This document shows positions 17,643-25,343 of a DNA stretch of 61,424 bases, in pieces. The position numbers and the translations under genes were made by a program. Under the pieces are notes generated by a model. It worked only from the letters and a program-made list of their open reading frames with translations. It searched no databases and had not been told where the DNA came from. Position 1 is the stretch's first letter. Every line of letters begins with the position of its first letter. Origin of the DNA: Rubrivivax sp. (GTDB lineage Bacteria > Pseudomonadota > Gammaproteobacteria > Burkholderiales > Burkholderiaceae_C); contig SEFA01000034.1 of the NCBI GenBank assembly GCA_004210455.1, positions 1-61,424 of the forward strand, in the 5' to 3' direction.

Positions 17643-18104
17643 ATGCCTGATTCGAACAAGCCCGACTCCCCCAAGCACCAGATCGAGAGCCTGCAGTCCA
17701 GCGGCCTGAAGGCCACGCTGCCCCGCATCAAGGTGCTGCAGATCTTCGAGCAGTCGGACCAGCGCCACCTCAGCGCCGAGGACGTCTACCGCCAGTTGCT
17801 GCTGGACGGCGCGGACATCGGCCTGGCGACGGTGTACCGGGTGCTGATGCAGTTCGTCGAGGCGGGCCTGCTGGCGCGCCAGCACTTCGAATCCGGCAAG
17901 GCCGTGTTCGAGCTCAACTCCGCGCAGCACCATGACCACATGGTGTGCCTGGCCTGCGGCCGGGTGGAGGAGTTCTACGACGCCGGCATCGAGCAGCGCC
18001 AGCGCGAGATCGCCGAGGAGCGGGGCTACGAACTGGTCGAGCACGCGCTCGCGCTGTACGGGCTGTGTTCGAACCCGGAATGCCGGGCCAAACGCAACCG
18101 TTGA
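17643..18104 (+). CDS. fur: Ferric uptake regulator Fur
   Basis: A 153-residue iron-dependent repressor. The N-terminal winged helix contains SGLKATLPRIKVLQIFEQS and GLATVYRVLMQFVEAGLL (recognition helix), and the C-terminal metal/dimer domain has HHDHMVCLACGRVEEFYD plus a second Cys pair, CSNPEC. It closely follows the PepSY gene (31 bp) and shares the Fur-box promoter, giving negative feedback. In many relatives the main fur lies elsewhere, so this may be a second copy, but the sequence is a normal Fur rather than Zur or PerR. The stop codon lies in a 12-bp tandem repeat. Confidence 0.92.
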   Translation: MPDSNKPDSPKHQIESLQSSGLKATLPRIKVLQIFEQSDQRHLSAEDVYRQLLLDGADIGLATVYRVLMQFVEAGLLARQHFESGKAVFELNSAQHHDHMVCLACGRVEEFYDAGIEQRQREIAEERGYELVEHALALYGLCSNPECRAKRNR

Positions 18105-18130
18105 AGCAACCGTTGAAGCAATCGCTGAAT
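18095..18130. repeat. 12-bp tandem repeat spanning the fur stop codon, 3 copies
   Basis: CAACCGTTGAAG occurs twice exactly and once with two changes. The first copy contains the last fur codons and TGA; the others repeat TGA in the same frame at 18114 and 18126, giving three stops in a row. Confidence 0.85.
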
Positions 18131-18187
18131 CCGACGGGGGTGGGCCGGAAGACCGTGGCGGGACGCGCACAATCCGGCGCTTCCCTG

Positions 18188-18216
18188 TTGATCACTGTAT
18201 GTGCATACAGTATATT
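18188..18216 (+). promoter_or_regulatory. Sigma70-like promoter with a LexA-type SOS operator in its spacer
   Basis: TTGATC (18188-18193, -35) and TATATT (18211-18216, -10) are separated by 17 bp. The spacer contains CTGTATGTGCATACAG (18195-18210), matching the CTGT-N8-ACAG LexA box of gamma- and betaproteobacteria with perfect 7-bp arms. A repressor bound here would block RNA polymerase directly. It faces the 36-codon ORF at 18258. Confidence 0.75.
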
Positions 18217-18257
18217 TCCCTCCATCGCAGCCAACCCGGCTGCAGCAGGAGATGGTC

Positions 18258-18368
18258 ATGCAGATGCTCAAGCAAACGGTCTGGTCTTCGTTGAACAACG
18301 CGGATGCCTGGGTGGTCTGCATCGGCGTCATGTCCTGCCTCGGACTGGCGACGGGCTTGCTGGGTTGA
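18258..18368 (+). CDS. SOS-promoter-driven small membrane peptide, 36 residues
   Basis: I do not recognise this peptide. It starts MQMLKQTVWSSLNNAD, a polar, slightly amphipathic segment, followed by a hydrophobic stretch of 20 residues (AWVVCIGVMSCLGLATGLLG) that could span the membrane and contains two Cys. AGGAG at 18247-18251 is 6 bp before the ATG, and a LexA-box promoter lies 42 bp upstream, with a strong terminator 57 bp downstream, so a dedicated transcription unit is well supported. By analogy only, SOS-induced one-helix peptides such as TisB in Escherichia coli and SidA in Caulobacter act as membrane-depolarising toxin or division inhibitor. There is no sequence similarity that I can claim to either. 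An upstream ATG at 18252 would add two residues. Confidence 0.6.
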   Translation: MQMLKQTVWSSLNNADAWVVCIGVMSCLGLATGLLG

Positions 18369-18424
18369 GAGCTTAGCTCAGCCTGGCGAACCCTTCGCCT
18401 CCAGTGTTCCGTTCGCGGAGCCAG

Positions 18425-18452
18425 GGTCCCCTCCCGAGGGGACCTTTGTTTT
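18425..18452 (+). terminator. Strong rho-independent terminator of the SOS micro-ORF unit
   Basis: The arms GGTCCCCTC (18425-18433) and GAGGGGACC (18436-18444) pair perfectly and are followed by TTTGTTTTC. It closes the unit begun by the LexA-type promoter. Confidence 0.8.
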
Positions 18453-18489
18453 CAGTGCCTTTCAGTTCTCAAAGCTTTTGTCCGCTCGA

Positions 18490-18544
18490 CTTGAGCAACG
18501 CCTGACCCCGGTCCTGGACGTTGCTCAAGCGGCGGACTTTTTTT
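18490..18544. terminator. Inverted repeat at the LysR 3' end, possible second terminator
   Basis: CTTGAGCAACG (18490-18500) and CGTTGCTCAAG (18519-18529) are perfect 11-bp inverted arms; the second overlaps the LysR stop codon. A run of seven T (18538-18544) follows on the plus strand, itself flanked by GCGGAC/GTCCGC. It may stop transcription between the converging units. Confidence 0.4.
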
Positions 18545-19487
18545 GTCCGCGCTTTTTGGCCTTTGGCGCATCTGCCGGCTGCCTGGCGAGCGCGGCCTGC
18601 CCGTCCTTCACGAAGTCGACGAAGGCGCGCAGCGGCGCCGGCAGGTAACGCCGGCCCGGGTAGTAGAGGAAGGGGCCGCTGAAGGACACCCACCACTCGG
18701 GGAGCACCGGCACGAGCGCGCCGCTGTCGAGATGTGGCCTCAGCCAGTCCTCGAAGGTCTGGATCACGCCGCAACCCTGCACCGCCGCGTCGATCGCCAG
18801 GTCCAGGCCGCCGCCGAGGCGGACGGTCAGCGGACCGTCGGGATCGACGGTGACGGCTTCGCCGTCGCGCTGGAACTCGTAGGCCGGCATCGTGCCGCTG
18901 GGAAAGCGGCCTCGCAGGCAGTGGTGGGCGAGCAGATCCCGCGGATGGGCCGGCTGGCCGTGCTGGGCGAGGTAGGCCGGCGACGCCGCCGTCGCCATGC
19001 GCTGCGTCCGCGGACCGATGGGCACGGCGATCATGTCCTGCTCCAGGCGCTCCTCGTAGCGGATGCCGGCGTCGCAGCCGGCGGCGAGCACGTCGACGAA
19101 GCTCTCATCGACGGTGACGTCGAGCTTGATGTCCGGATACGCCTTCAGGAAGTCCGGGACGATCTGCGGCAGCACGAGCCGTGCCGCGCTCGCCGGCACG
19201 TTGAGCCGCAGCGTGCCGGCCGGCCGCTCGCGAAAGCCGTTGACGACGTCGAGCGCGGCTTCGACCTCGCCCAGCGCCGGTCCGAGCCGGTCCAGCAGCC
19301 GGGCGCCGGCTTCGGTGGGCGCGACGCTGCGGGTGCTCCGGTGCAGCAACCGGACACCGAGCTTCGCCTCCAGTCGCCGGACCGCTTCGCTCAGCCCGGA
19401 AGCGCTCAATCCCGACTGCCGCGAAGCTTCCCGGAAACCACCGGACCGCGCCACGGCGAGGAAGGCCGAGAGATCGCCAAGTTCCAT
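18525..19487 (-). CDS. LysR-family transcriptional regulator beside aldo/keto reductase
   Basis: A 320-residue LysR-type regulator. The N-terminal winged helix-turn-helix is clear (LSAFLAVARSGGFREASRQS, then SGLSEAVRRLEAKLGVRLLHR), followed by a periplasmic-binding-like effector domain with FVDVLAAGCDAGIRYEERLE. The tail is basic (KAKKRGQKKSAA). It is divergent from the aldo/keto reductase gene with 122 bp between starts, the usual arrangement when the LysR protein controls its neighbour. Members of this subgroup, including those next to oxidoreductases, often respond to reactive or aromatic compounds, but the effector here is unknown. Confidence 0.9.
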   Translation of the reverse strand: MELGDLSAFLAVARSGGFREASRQSGLSASGLSEAVRRLEAKLGVRLLHRSTRSVAPTEAGARLLDRLGPALGEVEAALDVVNGFRERPAGTLRLNVPASAARLVLPQIVPDFLKAYPDIKLDVTVDESFVDVLAAGCDAGIRYEERLEQDMIAVPIGPRTQRMATAASPAYLAQHGQPAHPRDLLAHHCLRGRFPSGTMPAYEFQRDGEAVTVDPDGPLTVRLGGGLDLAIDAAVQGCGVIQTFEDWLRPHLDSGALVPVLPEWWVSFSGPFLYYPGRRYLPAPLRAFVDFVKDGQAALARQPADAPKAKKRGQKKSAA

Positions 19488-19609
19488 CTCACTGTCCTTG
19501 ATTTTGCACAGCCCGTGCGGATTCGATCCCCTTATCGTACGGCCGCCCGTTGCCTACAGTCCTTCCACGACGTCGCCGACCTCCCAGAATTCAACTCGAA
19601 GGACATCCC

Positions 19610-20503
19610 ATGAGCAGCACTTCCCCCCGCCCCCTCGCGCAGGCCGGCACGTTCAAGCTGGGCAGCCGCACGGTGACCCGCATCGGCTACGGCGCGATGC
19701 AACTGGCCGGCCCCGGCGTCTTCGGCCCGCCCAAGGACCGCGCCGCCGCCGTCGCGGTGCTGCGCGAAGCCGTCGCGCTGGGCGTCGACCACATCGACAC
19801 CAGCGATTTCTACGGCCCCCACGTCACCAACCAGATCATTCGCGAGGCACTCCATCCGTACCGCGACGACCTCACCCTCGTCACCAAGGTCGGCGCCCGC
19901 CGCGGCGACGACGCCTCCTGGCTGCCCGCGCAGTCGGCCGAAGCGCTGACGCAGCAGGTCCACGACAACCTCCGGAACCTCGGTCTGGACGTGCTCGACG
20001 TGGTGAACCTGCGCAGCATGATCGACGTGCACGGCCCGGCGGAAGGCTCGCTGGAACCTCAGCTGACCGCGCTGGCGAAGCTGCAGGCGTCAGGCCTGAT
20101 CCGCCACATCGGCCTGAGCAATGTGACGTCGCGTCAGGTGGCCGATGCGCGCAAGATCGTCGACATCGTCTGCGTGCAGAACCAGTACAACCTCGCGCAT
20201 CGCAACGACGACGCGCTCCTCGACCAGTTGGCGGGCCAAGGGATCGCCTTCGTCCCGTTCTTCCCGCTCGGCGGCTTCTCGCCGCTGCAGTCGGAATCAC
20301 TGTCGGCCGTCGCCAAGGAACTCGGCGCGACGCCGATGCAGGTCGCGCTGGCGTGGCTGCTGCAGCGATCGCCGAATCTGGTGCTCATCCCGGGAACGTC
20401 GTCGGTGGAGCACCTGCGTCAGAACCTGCAGGCGGCATCGCTGACGCTGCCCGCTGAGGCGGTGGCACGGCTCGATGCAATGGCGTCCGGCAGCGGCCAC
20501 TGA
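19610..20503 (+). CDS. Aldo/keto reductase
   Basis: A 297-residue NADPH-dependent oxidoreductase with a TIM-barrel fold. The catalytic tetrad region is recognisable: Asp and Tyr in VDHIDTSDFYGPHVTN, Lys in LVTKVGARRG, and a replaced His position in VVNLRSMIDVHG, where many relatives have LHR or LHH. IRHIGLSNVTSRQV and VCVQNQYNLAHRN are typical cofactor and barrel segments, and LIPGTSSVEHLRQNL binds the NADP phosphate. AAGGAC at 19599-19604 supports the ATG at 19610. It is divergent from a LysR gene that probably regulates it. Substrate unknown. Confidence 0.9.
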   Translation: MSSTSPRPLAQAGTFKLGSRTVTRIGYGAMQLAGPGVFGPPKDRAAAVAVLREAVALGVDHIDTSDFYGPHVTNQIIREALHPYRDDLTLVTKVGARRGDDASWLPAQSAEALTQQVHDNLRNLGLDVLDVVNLRSMIDVHGPAEGSLEPQLTALAKLQASGLIRHIGLSNVTSRQVADARKIVDIVCVQNQYNLAHRNDDALLDQLAGQGIAFVPFFPLGGFSPLQSESLSAVAKELGATPMQVALAWLLQRSPNLVLIPGTSSVEHLRQNLQAASLTLPAEAVARLDAMASGSGH

Positions 20504-20538
20504 TACTGCCATCGCCAAGCGCGGGCTCTCCACGGGGC

Positions 20539-20571
20539 ATGGGGCACCCCTCCAGGGACCCCTAGCCCCAT
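20539..20571. terminator. Hairpin between convergent genes
   Basis: ATGGGGC (20539-20545) and GCCCCAT (20565-20571) form a stem with partly paired interior, located between the convergent aldo/keto reductase and 2-hydroxyacid dehydrogenase genes. It lacks a T-tract and could act in both directions. Confidence 0.35.
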
Positions 20572-20606
20572 TCCGGCCCCACAGAGACTGAGGCGTTCGT
20601 GCTTGC

Positions 20607-21581
20607 TCAGAGCGGCGTCAGTACCGGCTCGCCGGCTTCCCAAAGCCGGGCGTTCTCGAGGAACAGGTCGACGGTGGCCTGCACGGACTCGGGCGACCAG
20701 CCCGCGATGTGCGGCGTGAGGATCACGTTCGGGAAACCGAGCAGCGCCTCCGGCGGCTTGGGCTCGGATTCGTAGACGTCGAGCGCGGCGCCGCCGAGTT
20801 CGCCGGCCGCCAGGGCCGCGGCGAGCGCGGCCGTGTCGACCAGGCTGCCGCGGGCGATGTTGACGACGTGGCCCTGCGGGCCGAGCGCCTTCAGGACCTC
20901 GGCGTTGACGATGTGTCTGGTGGTCGGCCCGCCCGGCGCGGCGACGATGAGGAAGTCCGCCCAGTGCGCCAGGTCGAGCGCCGAGCCGAAGTACTGGCAG
21001 CCCTGCGAGTCGTTGCGCTCGCGGCGGTTGTGATAACCGACCTCCATGTCGAAGGCCAGGGCGCGTCTGGCGATGCGCAGTCCGATCGTGCCCATGCCGA
21101 GGATGCCCAGCTTGCGCCCGTTGACGCTGGGACGCAGCGGCAGCGCGTCGCGCCAGAGTCCGGCGCGCAATGCCTGCTCCTGCTGCGGCAGGGCGCGCAC
21201 GGAAGCGAGCAGCAGCGCCATCGCATGATCGGCGACGCATGAATCGTTGGTGCCGGCGCCGTTCCACAGCGTGAGGCCGCGCGCCTTGGCGGCGGCGAGG
21301 TCGATGGCCTCGTAGCCCGCGCCTTGAGCGGCGGCGACGCGCAGCTTCGGCATCGCTTCCATCTCGTCGGCGCGAAGGCCGACGGCGCCGATGGTGAGGA
21401 CGATCTCGATGTCGGCGCCGTGCTCGGCGACCGCCTTCGCGCGGGTTTCGGGCGTCGGCGCGTAGATCACGTCATAACGCGCGCGGAACTGCGACAGATG
21501 CGCTTCCGCCGTCGGCATCAGGACGAGGAGTCGGCGGGGAGCACCGGACGAGGGGCTGGCGGACGAAGGATTGGCGGACAC
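20607..21581 (-). CDS. D-2-hydroxyacid dehydrogenase (NAD(P)-binding)
   Basis: A 324-residue enzyme that interconverts 2-oxo acids and D-2-hydroxy acids, such as glyoxylate or hydroxypyruvate. The nucleotide-binding motif GILGMGTIGLRIARR is central, and the catalytic residues lie in VVNIARGSLVDTAAL (Arg), YESEPKPPEAL (Glu) and LTPHIAGWS (His). LRVAAAQGAGYEAIDL is the typical substrate-domain segment. The start is GTG at 21581, preceded by GAGG at good spacing. It is a single gene between convergent and repeat-rich spacers. The exact substrate is not decided by sequence. Confidence 0.9.
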   Translation of the reverse strand: MSANPSSASPSSGAPRRLLVLMPTAEAHLSQFRARYDVIYAPTPETRAKAVAEHGADIEIVLTIGAVGLRADEMEAMPKLRVAAAQGAGYEAIDLAAAKARGLTLWNGAGTNDSCVADHAMALLLASVRALPQQEQALRAGLWRDALPLRPSVNGRKLGILGMGTIGLRIARRALAFDMEVGYHNRRERNDSQGCQYFGSALDLAHWADFLIVAAPGGPTTRHIVNAEVLKALGPQGHVVNIARGSLVDTAALAAALAAGELGGAALDVYESEPKPPEALLGFPNVILTPHIAGWSPESVQATVDLFLENARLWEAGEPVLTPL

Positions 21582-21685
21582 GGCGACCTCATGGAGTCAG
21601 GGAGTTCGCCGTCGATGATAGGAGCGCGCCTCCCCGCAGGCCCCAGAGCGCGAACGCGCTTCGCACGACGTCAAGTCCTTCGTCG

Positions 21686-21819
21686 GCCGCTGGCCCTCAC
21701 CCCCGCCCTCTCCGGCAAGCGGGAGAGGGAGCCACCCCAGCGCTCCTGCTCCGACTGACTCGGTGCATTCTCACTCCCTCTCCCGCTTGCCGGAGAGGGC
21801 GGGGGTGAGGGCCAGCGGC
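21686..21819. repeat. BIME/REP-like element: 46-bp perfect inverted repeat
   Basis: The arms 21686-21731 and 21774-21819 are perfect inverted copies separated by 42 bp. Each arm contains its own smaller stem-loop (CCCTCTCCG and CGGGAGAGGG around GCAAG). This is the layout of paired REP elements. A related copy lies at 33003-33060. It sits between the 2-hydroxyacid dehydrogenase and GST genes. Confidence 0.85.
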
Positions 21820-21827
21820 GATGGCAG

Positions 21828-22466
21828 TCACTCGTCGTCGAGCGGAAAGCGTGCCGCCCAGAATTCCTGCAGCCGCGGGTCGGCGTCGACGCGGCGGACA
21901 ATCGGCGACATCGTCGGCGCGACTTCGTAGAAGCGTTCGCGCCAGGGCCCGAAACGCGACACGACCGTCACGTAGAGATCCAGGACCGACAGCTCGTCGC
22001 CGAGCAGATATCGCCCGGGCATCATCTGCGCGTCCATGACGCCCCAGCAGAACGCGATGCGATCGTGGACCGCATCGACGACCTGGTCGCGCTGATCAGG
22101 CCTCGCGCCGACGCGGGTCACGTCCGGCTTGATCCAGTGCAACGAGTAGATCGCCGACGACACGAACACCATCCAGCGCAGGAACTCCGCGCGCCGCGGA
22201 TCGTCGACCGCCGGCGCCAGCCGCGCCTGCGGATGCGTGTCGGCGAGGTGGATCAGGATCGCGGCGCTCTCCGTCATCACGCGCCCGGCGTCGTCGACCA
22301 GCGTCGGGATCTGCCGCATCGGGTTGGCCGCGCCGACCCGCACCCGGGCGGCCTCGGCCTCCCAGGTCGCGCCCTCGATCAGGTCGACCTCGATGCCCAG
22401 CAGCGTCAGCGCCGCCTCCACCGCCGTCGAGCCGGAGGCGACCGATCCGAAAAGAGTCCAACCCAT
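21828..22466 (-). CDS. Glutathione S-transferase family protein
   Basis: A 212-residue two-domain protein. The N-terminal thioredoxin-like domain begins MGWTLFGSVASGSTAVEAAL, with a Ser in the position that activates glutathione, and continues with NPMRQIPTLVDDAG and MTESAAILIHLAD, the standard cis-Pro and gamma-glutamyl binding blocks. The C-terminal helical domain contains LLGDELSVLDLYVTVV. I choose ATG 22466 because AGGA lies 8 bp upstream; ATG 22472 is too close to it. It lies 35 bp downstream of phnX on the same strand and may be the last gene of the phosphonate operon, although no role there is known. Confidence 0.88.
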   Translation of the reverse strand: MGWTLFGSVASGSTAVEAALTLLGIEVDLIEGATWEAEAARVRVGAANPMRQIPTLVDDAGRVMTESAAILIHLADTHPQARLAPAVDDPRRAEFLRWMVFVSSAIYSLHWIKPDVTRVGARPDQRDQVVDAVHDRIAFCWGVMDAQMMPGRYLLGDELSVLDLYVTVVSRFGPWRERFYEVAPTMSPIVRRVDADPRLQEFWAARFPLDDE

Positions 22467-22501
22467 GCGCATGTCCTGAAGTGGTCAGCGCATTGAACCA
22501 C

Positions 22502-23320
22502 TCAAGGACGCTCGCCGCGCGCCATCCTCGCGTCGATCTCGACAAGCGCCTTGGGCAACTGCGAGACCGAATCGATCACCAGATGCGCGCCCGCCGCGGT
22601 CAGCCGCTGCGCGGCGAAGGCACGCTTGGCCTCGACCTCGGCATCCGGCAGCGCCTGAAGCTGCGCCAGCGTCAGGCCCGTCTCGTTGCCCGACAGGCTC
22701 AGTCCGACCGTCCACATGCCGGCACGCCGGCCTTCCTCGATACCGGGCGTCGTGTCGTCGACCTTCACGCAGGCGCGCACGTCGCCGATGCCGAGCGCCA
22801 GCACGTTCGCCAGCGCCATGAACGGACCCGGACGGCCGCCGGCGGCCAACTCGTCACCCGCGACGACATGGTCCGCCTCGATGCCATCGGCCTTCGCCTG
22901 CGGCAGCAGCACGTCCAGCACCTGGCGCGGATACCCGGAGCACGAGCCGATCTTCAGCCCGGCAAGACGCAGCGCGGCCAGCATCTCGACCGCGCCGGCA
23001 ATCGGCTGCGAGTACTGACCGACCTTCTCGATCTGCATCGGCATGAAGCGTTCGTAGATCGCGTCGATGTCGGACGCGGTCGACGGGCGGCCGAAGCGCG
23101 CCTGCCATTGCGCCTGCAGCGAGGCGTCGTCGAGCAGCGTGCGGATGTGATCGCGCTTGGACAGGCCCATCGGGCCGCGCGCCTCGTCCAGCGTCAGCGC
23201 GATGCCGAAAGTCGCGAACGCGTCGACGAAGATCTGCGTCGGCGCCAGCGAGCCGTGGTCGACCAGCGTGCCGGCCCAGTCGAAGATGACTGCCTGGAGA
23301 TGGGGATAAAGCGTGTTCAT
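22502..23320 (-). CDS. phnX: Phosphonoacetaldehyde hydrolase (phosphonatase)
   Basis: A 272-residue HAD-family enzyme that splits phosphonoacetaldehyde into acetaldehyde and phosphate. The diagnostic start VIFDWAGTLVDHG gives the nucleophile Asp14, and GPMGLSKRDHIR supplies Lys55, which forms the Schiff base unique to phosphonatase. KIGSCSGYPRQVLDVL and VKVDDTTPGIEEGRRAGMWT complete the HAD motifs. It overlaps the Fe-ADH gene by ATGA. With phnD, phnC and phnE upstream on the same strand it forms an uptake-and-cleavage operon. No aminotransferase PhnW or PhnZ is present nearby, so phosphonoacetaldehyde must come from another reaction, plausibly the adjacent alcohol dehydrogenase. Confidence 0.95.
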   Translation of the reverse strand: MNTLYPHLQAVIFDWAGTLVDHGSLAPTQIFVDAFATFGIALTLDEARGPMGLSKRDHIRTLLDDASLQAQWQARFGRPSTASDIDAIYERFMPMQIEKVGQYSQPIAGAVEMLAALRLAGLKIGSCSGYPRQVLDVLLPQAKADGIEADHVVAGDELAAGGRPGPFMALANVLALGIGDVRACVKVDDTTPGIEEGRRAGMWTVGLSLSGNETGLTLAQLQALPDAEVEAKRAFAAQRLTAAGAHLVIDSVSQLPKALVEIDARMARGERP

Positions 23321-24420
23321 GCGTAGGCCTTGATGAAGTTGCGGCCGCGCGGACCGCGCAGCGCCTGTTCGACGCGCGCGTCCCAGTCGGCGGGCGCGAT
23401 GCCGTAGTCGGCGGGATCGGTGGAGACGCCGAGCGCGGCGAGGAAGCGTTCCAGCGCGGCGACCGCGCCGTCAGCGTCGGCCGCGCCGAAGATCGCCAGC
23501 AGCTGCGCATCCAGCGCCGCGTCGCGGCCGAAGGCCAGCCGCATCACGCGTGGCAGGCTGAACGAACACGCGATGCCGTGCGCAGTGCCGTGCGTCAGCG
23601 TGATGTCGTAGGACAGCGAGTGGGCCAGTGCCGTCTTCGTGTTGGAGAAGGCCATGCCCGCCTGCAGCGCGGCGACCGCCAGCGCCTCACGCAGGTCCAG
23701 GCGGCGCGGCTCCCGCAGCAGCGCGGGCAGCGTGGCGACGATGGCGCGCGCGGCGCTCGCCGCGAGGCTGGACGACACCGGATTGCGGTGCACGTTCCAC
23801 AGCGATTCCAGCGCATGGGACAGCGCGTCCAGGCCGCTGGCCAGCGTGGCGCCCGCGGGCAGGCTGACCATCAGCGACGGGTCGACGATCGCGGCTTCCG
23901 GCCAGGTCCACGGCAGGTGCAGCGAATGCTTGCGCGAGCGCCCGGCATCCCACAGCGTGGCCCACGGCGTGACCTCGCTGCCGGTGCCGGCGGTCGTCGG
24001 GATCGCGATCAGCGCGCGATGCGGACCGTCCCCCGGCAGCGGCGCCGCCTCCGGATCGACCAGGTGGTCGAGCAGTTCGTCAAAGCGGCCCGACGGTGTG
24101 GCGGTGAGCATCGCCTTCGCCGCGTCGATGCTGCTGCCGCCGCCCAGCGCGATCACGCAACGCGCGCTGCCGTGGTCGCGCCACAGGCGCTCGTACAGCG
24201 GCGCGAGCCAGCGGACATCGGGATTCGGGGAAATGTCGGCCTCCACCGCCACCAGGCGGTCGCCCAGCATCGCCCTCACCCGCCCGACCAGCCCCAGCGG
24301 ATCCGCCTCGGGAAAGGCGATCAGCAGCGCATCGCGCCCGCCGACCAGGCCGGGCAGCAGCTCCAGCGCGCCGATGCCGGCCCGCACGTCGACCGAGTTG
24401 TGAAACTTCCAGACCTTCAC
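23317..24420 (-). CDS. Phosphonate-associated iron-containing alcohol dehydrogenase
   Basis: A 367-residue group III (iron-dependent) alcohol dehydrogenase. The NAD-binding segment VIALGGGSSIDAAKA and the metal-binding residues in GLDALSHALESLW and THGTAHGIACS are clear. Its place between phnE and phnX and its sequence style match the family annotated as phosphonate metabolism-associated Fe-ADH, related to enzymes that interconvert phosphonoacetaldehyde and 2-hydroxyethylphosphonate. In this catabolic context oxidation of hydroxyethylphosphonate to feed PhnX is a reasonable inference. The start is GTG 24420 with GAGG upstream; its stop overlaps the phnX start. A spacer of 77 bp separates it from phnE. 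Confidence 0.88.
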   Translation of the reverse strand: MKVWKFHNSVDVRAGIGALELLPGLVGGRDALLIAFPEADPLGLVGRVRAMLGDRLVAVEADISPNPDVRWLAPLYERLWRDHGSARCVIALGGGSSIDAAKAMLTATPSGRFDELLDHLVDPEAAPLPGDGPHRALIAIPTTAGTGSEVTPWATLWDAGRSRKHSLHLPWTWPEAAIVDPSLMVSLPAGATLASGLDALSHALESLWNVHRNPVSSSLAASAARAIVATLPALLREPRRLDLREALAVAALQAGMAFSNTKTALAHSLSYDITLTHGTAHGIACSFSLPRVMRLAFGRDAALDAQLLAIFGAADADGAVAALERFLAALGVSTDPADYGIAPADWDARVEQALRGPRGRNFIKAYA

Positions 24421-24497
24421 GTCGTTGTCCTCGTCGTCTCTCGTTGGGTGCCAGTCGGGTGCTCGTCGGGTACTCGTTGCCGGGCGCACCGCCGGGA

Positions 24498-25343
24498 TCA
24501 ATGCCGGCCGCTGTCCTGGATGGCTCGGCGCAACTGGCTCGACACGAAGTCCGCGGCGACCACCATCACGGTGATGACGATGATGCAGGTCGCCGTCTCG
24601 GGATACTTGAACAGCTTGAGGCTGCCCACCAGTTCGAAGCCCAGTCCGCCCGCGCCGACCATGCCGAGCACCGTCGCCGAGCGCAGGTTGACCTCGAAGC
24701 GGTACAGCACGACGGCGATCCACGCGGTCACCACCTGCGGCAGCACGCCGAAGACGATCACCTGCAGCGGCCGGGCGCCGGTGGCGCGCAGCGCCTCGAG
24801 CGGGCCCTGGTCGATCTCCTCGATCGCCTCGGCGAAGAACTTGCCCAGCATCCCCGCGCCGTGGACCGCCAGCGCCAGCACGCCGGGGAACGGCCCCAGT
24901 CCCACCGCCGACACGAAGACCAGCGCCAGGATCAACTCGTTGATGCTGCGGGTCACGTTCAGGCCCTGGCGCGTCAGCTGGTACAGCCAACGCGGGCCGT
25001 GGAGGTTGCGCGCCGCGAGGAAGGACACCGGCACTGCGGCGACCGCGCCCAGCAGCGTGCCCCACACGGCGATCTGGATCGTCTCCAGCGCCGGCGCCCA
25101 CAGCCGGTCGAGGATGCGCCAGTCCGGCGGCCACGTACGGCCCAGGAAGTCGACGATCTGCGGCAGCCCGTTCGCGAGTTCCGCCGGACTCAGTTGCGCG
25201 CCGCCCGCGCTCCACTGCAGCGCCCACAGGCCCAGCACCATCGCGGCCAGCAGCTTCGTCCAGCCGCCCGGCGTCGTGGGCAGCCCCACCAGCCAGCGAT
25301 AGCGATCGGCGGCGGCGCGGTCGACGGCATTCATCGTCGTCAT
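24498..25343 (-). CDS. phnE: Phosphonate ABC transporter permease PhnE
   Basis: A 281-residue inner-membrane permease with about six transmembrane segments. The conserved permease loop reads EALRATGARPLQVIVFGVLPQ, and the end VLGMVGAGGLGFELVGSLKLFKY is typical of PhnE. It pairs with the ATPase PhnC and binding protein PhnD encoded just upstream; the phnC stop overlaps the phnE start as ATGA. Together they import phosphonates across the inner membrane. Confidence 0.93.
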   Translation of the reverse strand: MTTMNAVDRAAADRYRWLVGLPTTPGGWTKLLAAMVLGLWALQWSAGGAQLSPAELANGLPQIVDFLGRTWPPDWRILDRLWAPALETIQIAVWGTLLGAVAAVPVSFLAARNLHGPRWLYQLTRQGLNVTRSINELILALVFVSAVGLGPFPGVLALAVHGAGMLGKFFAEAIEEIDQGPLEALRATGARPLQVIVFGVLPQVVTAWIAVVLYRFEVNLRSATVLGMVGAGGLGFELVGSLKLFKYPETATCIIVITVMVVAADFVSSQLRRAIQDSGRH

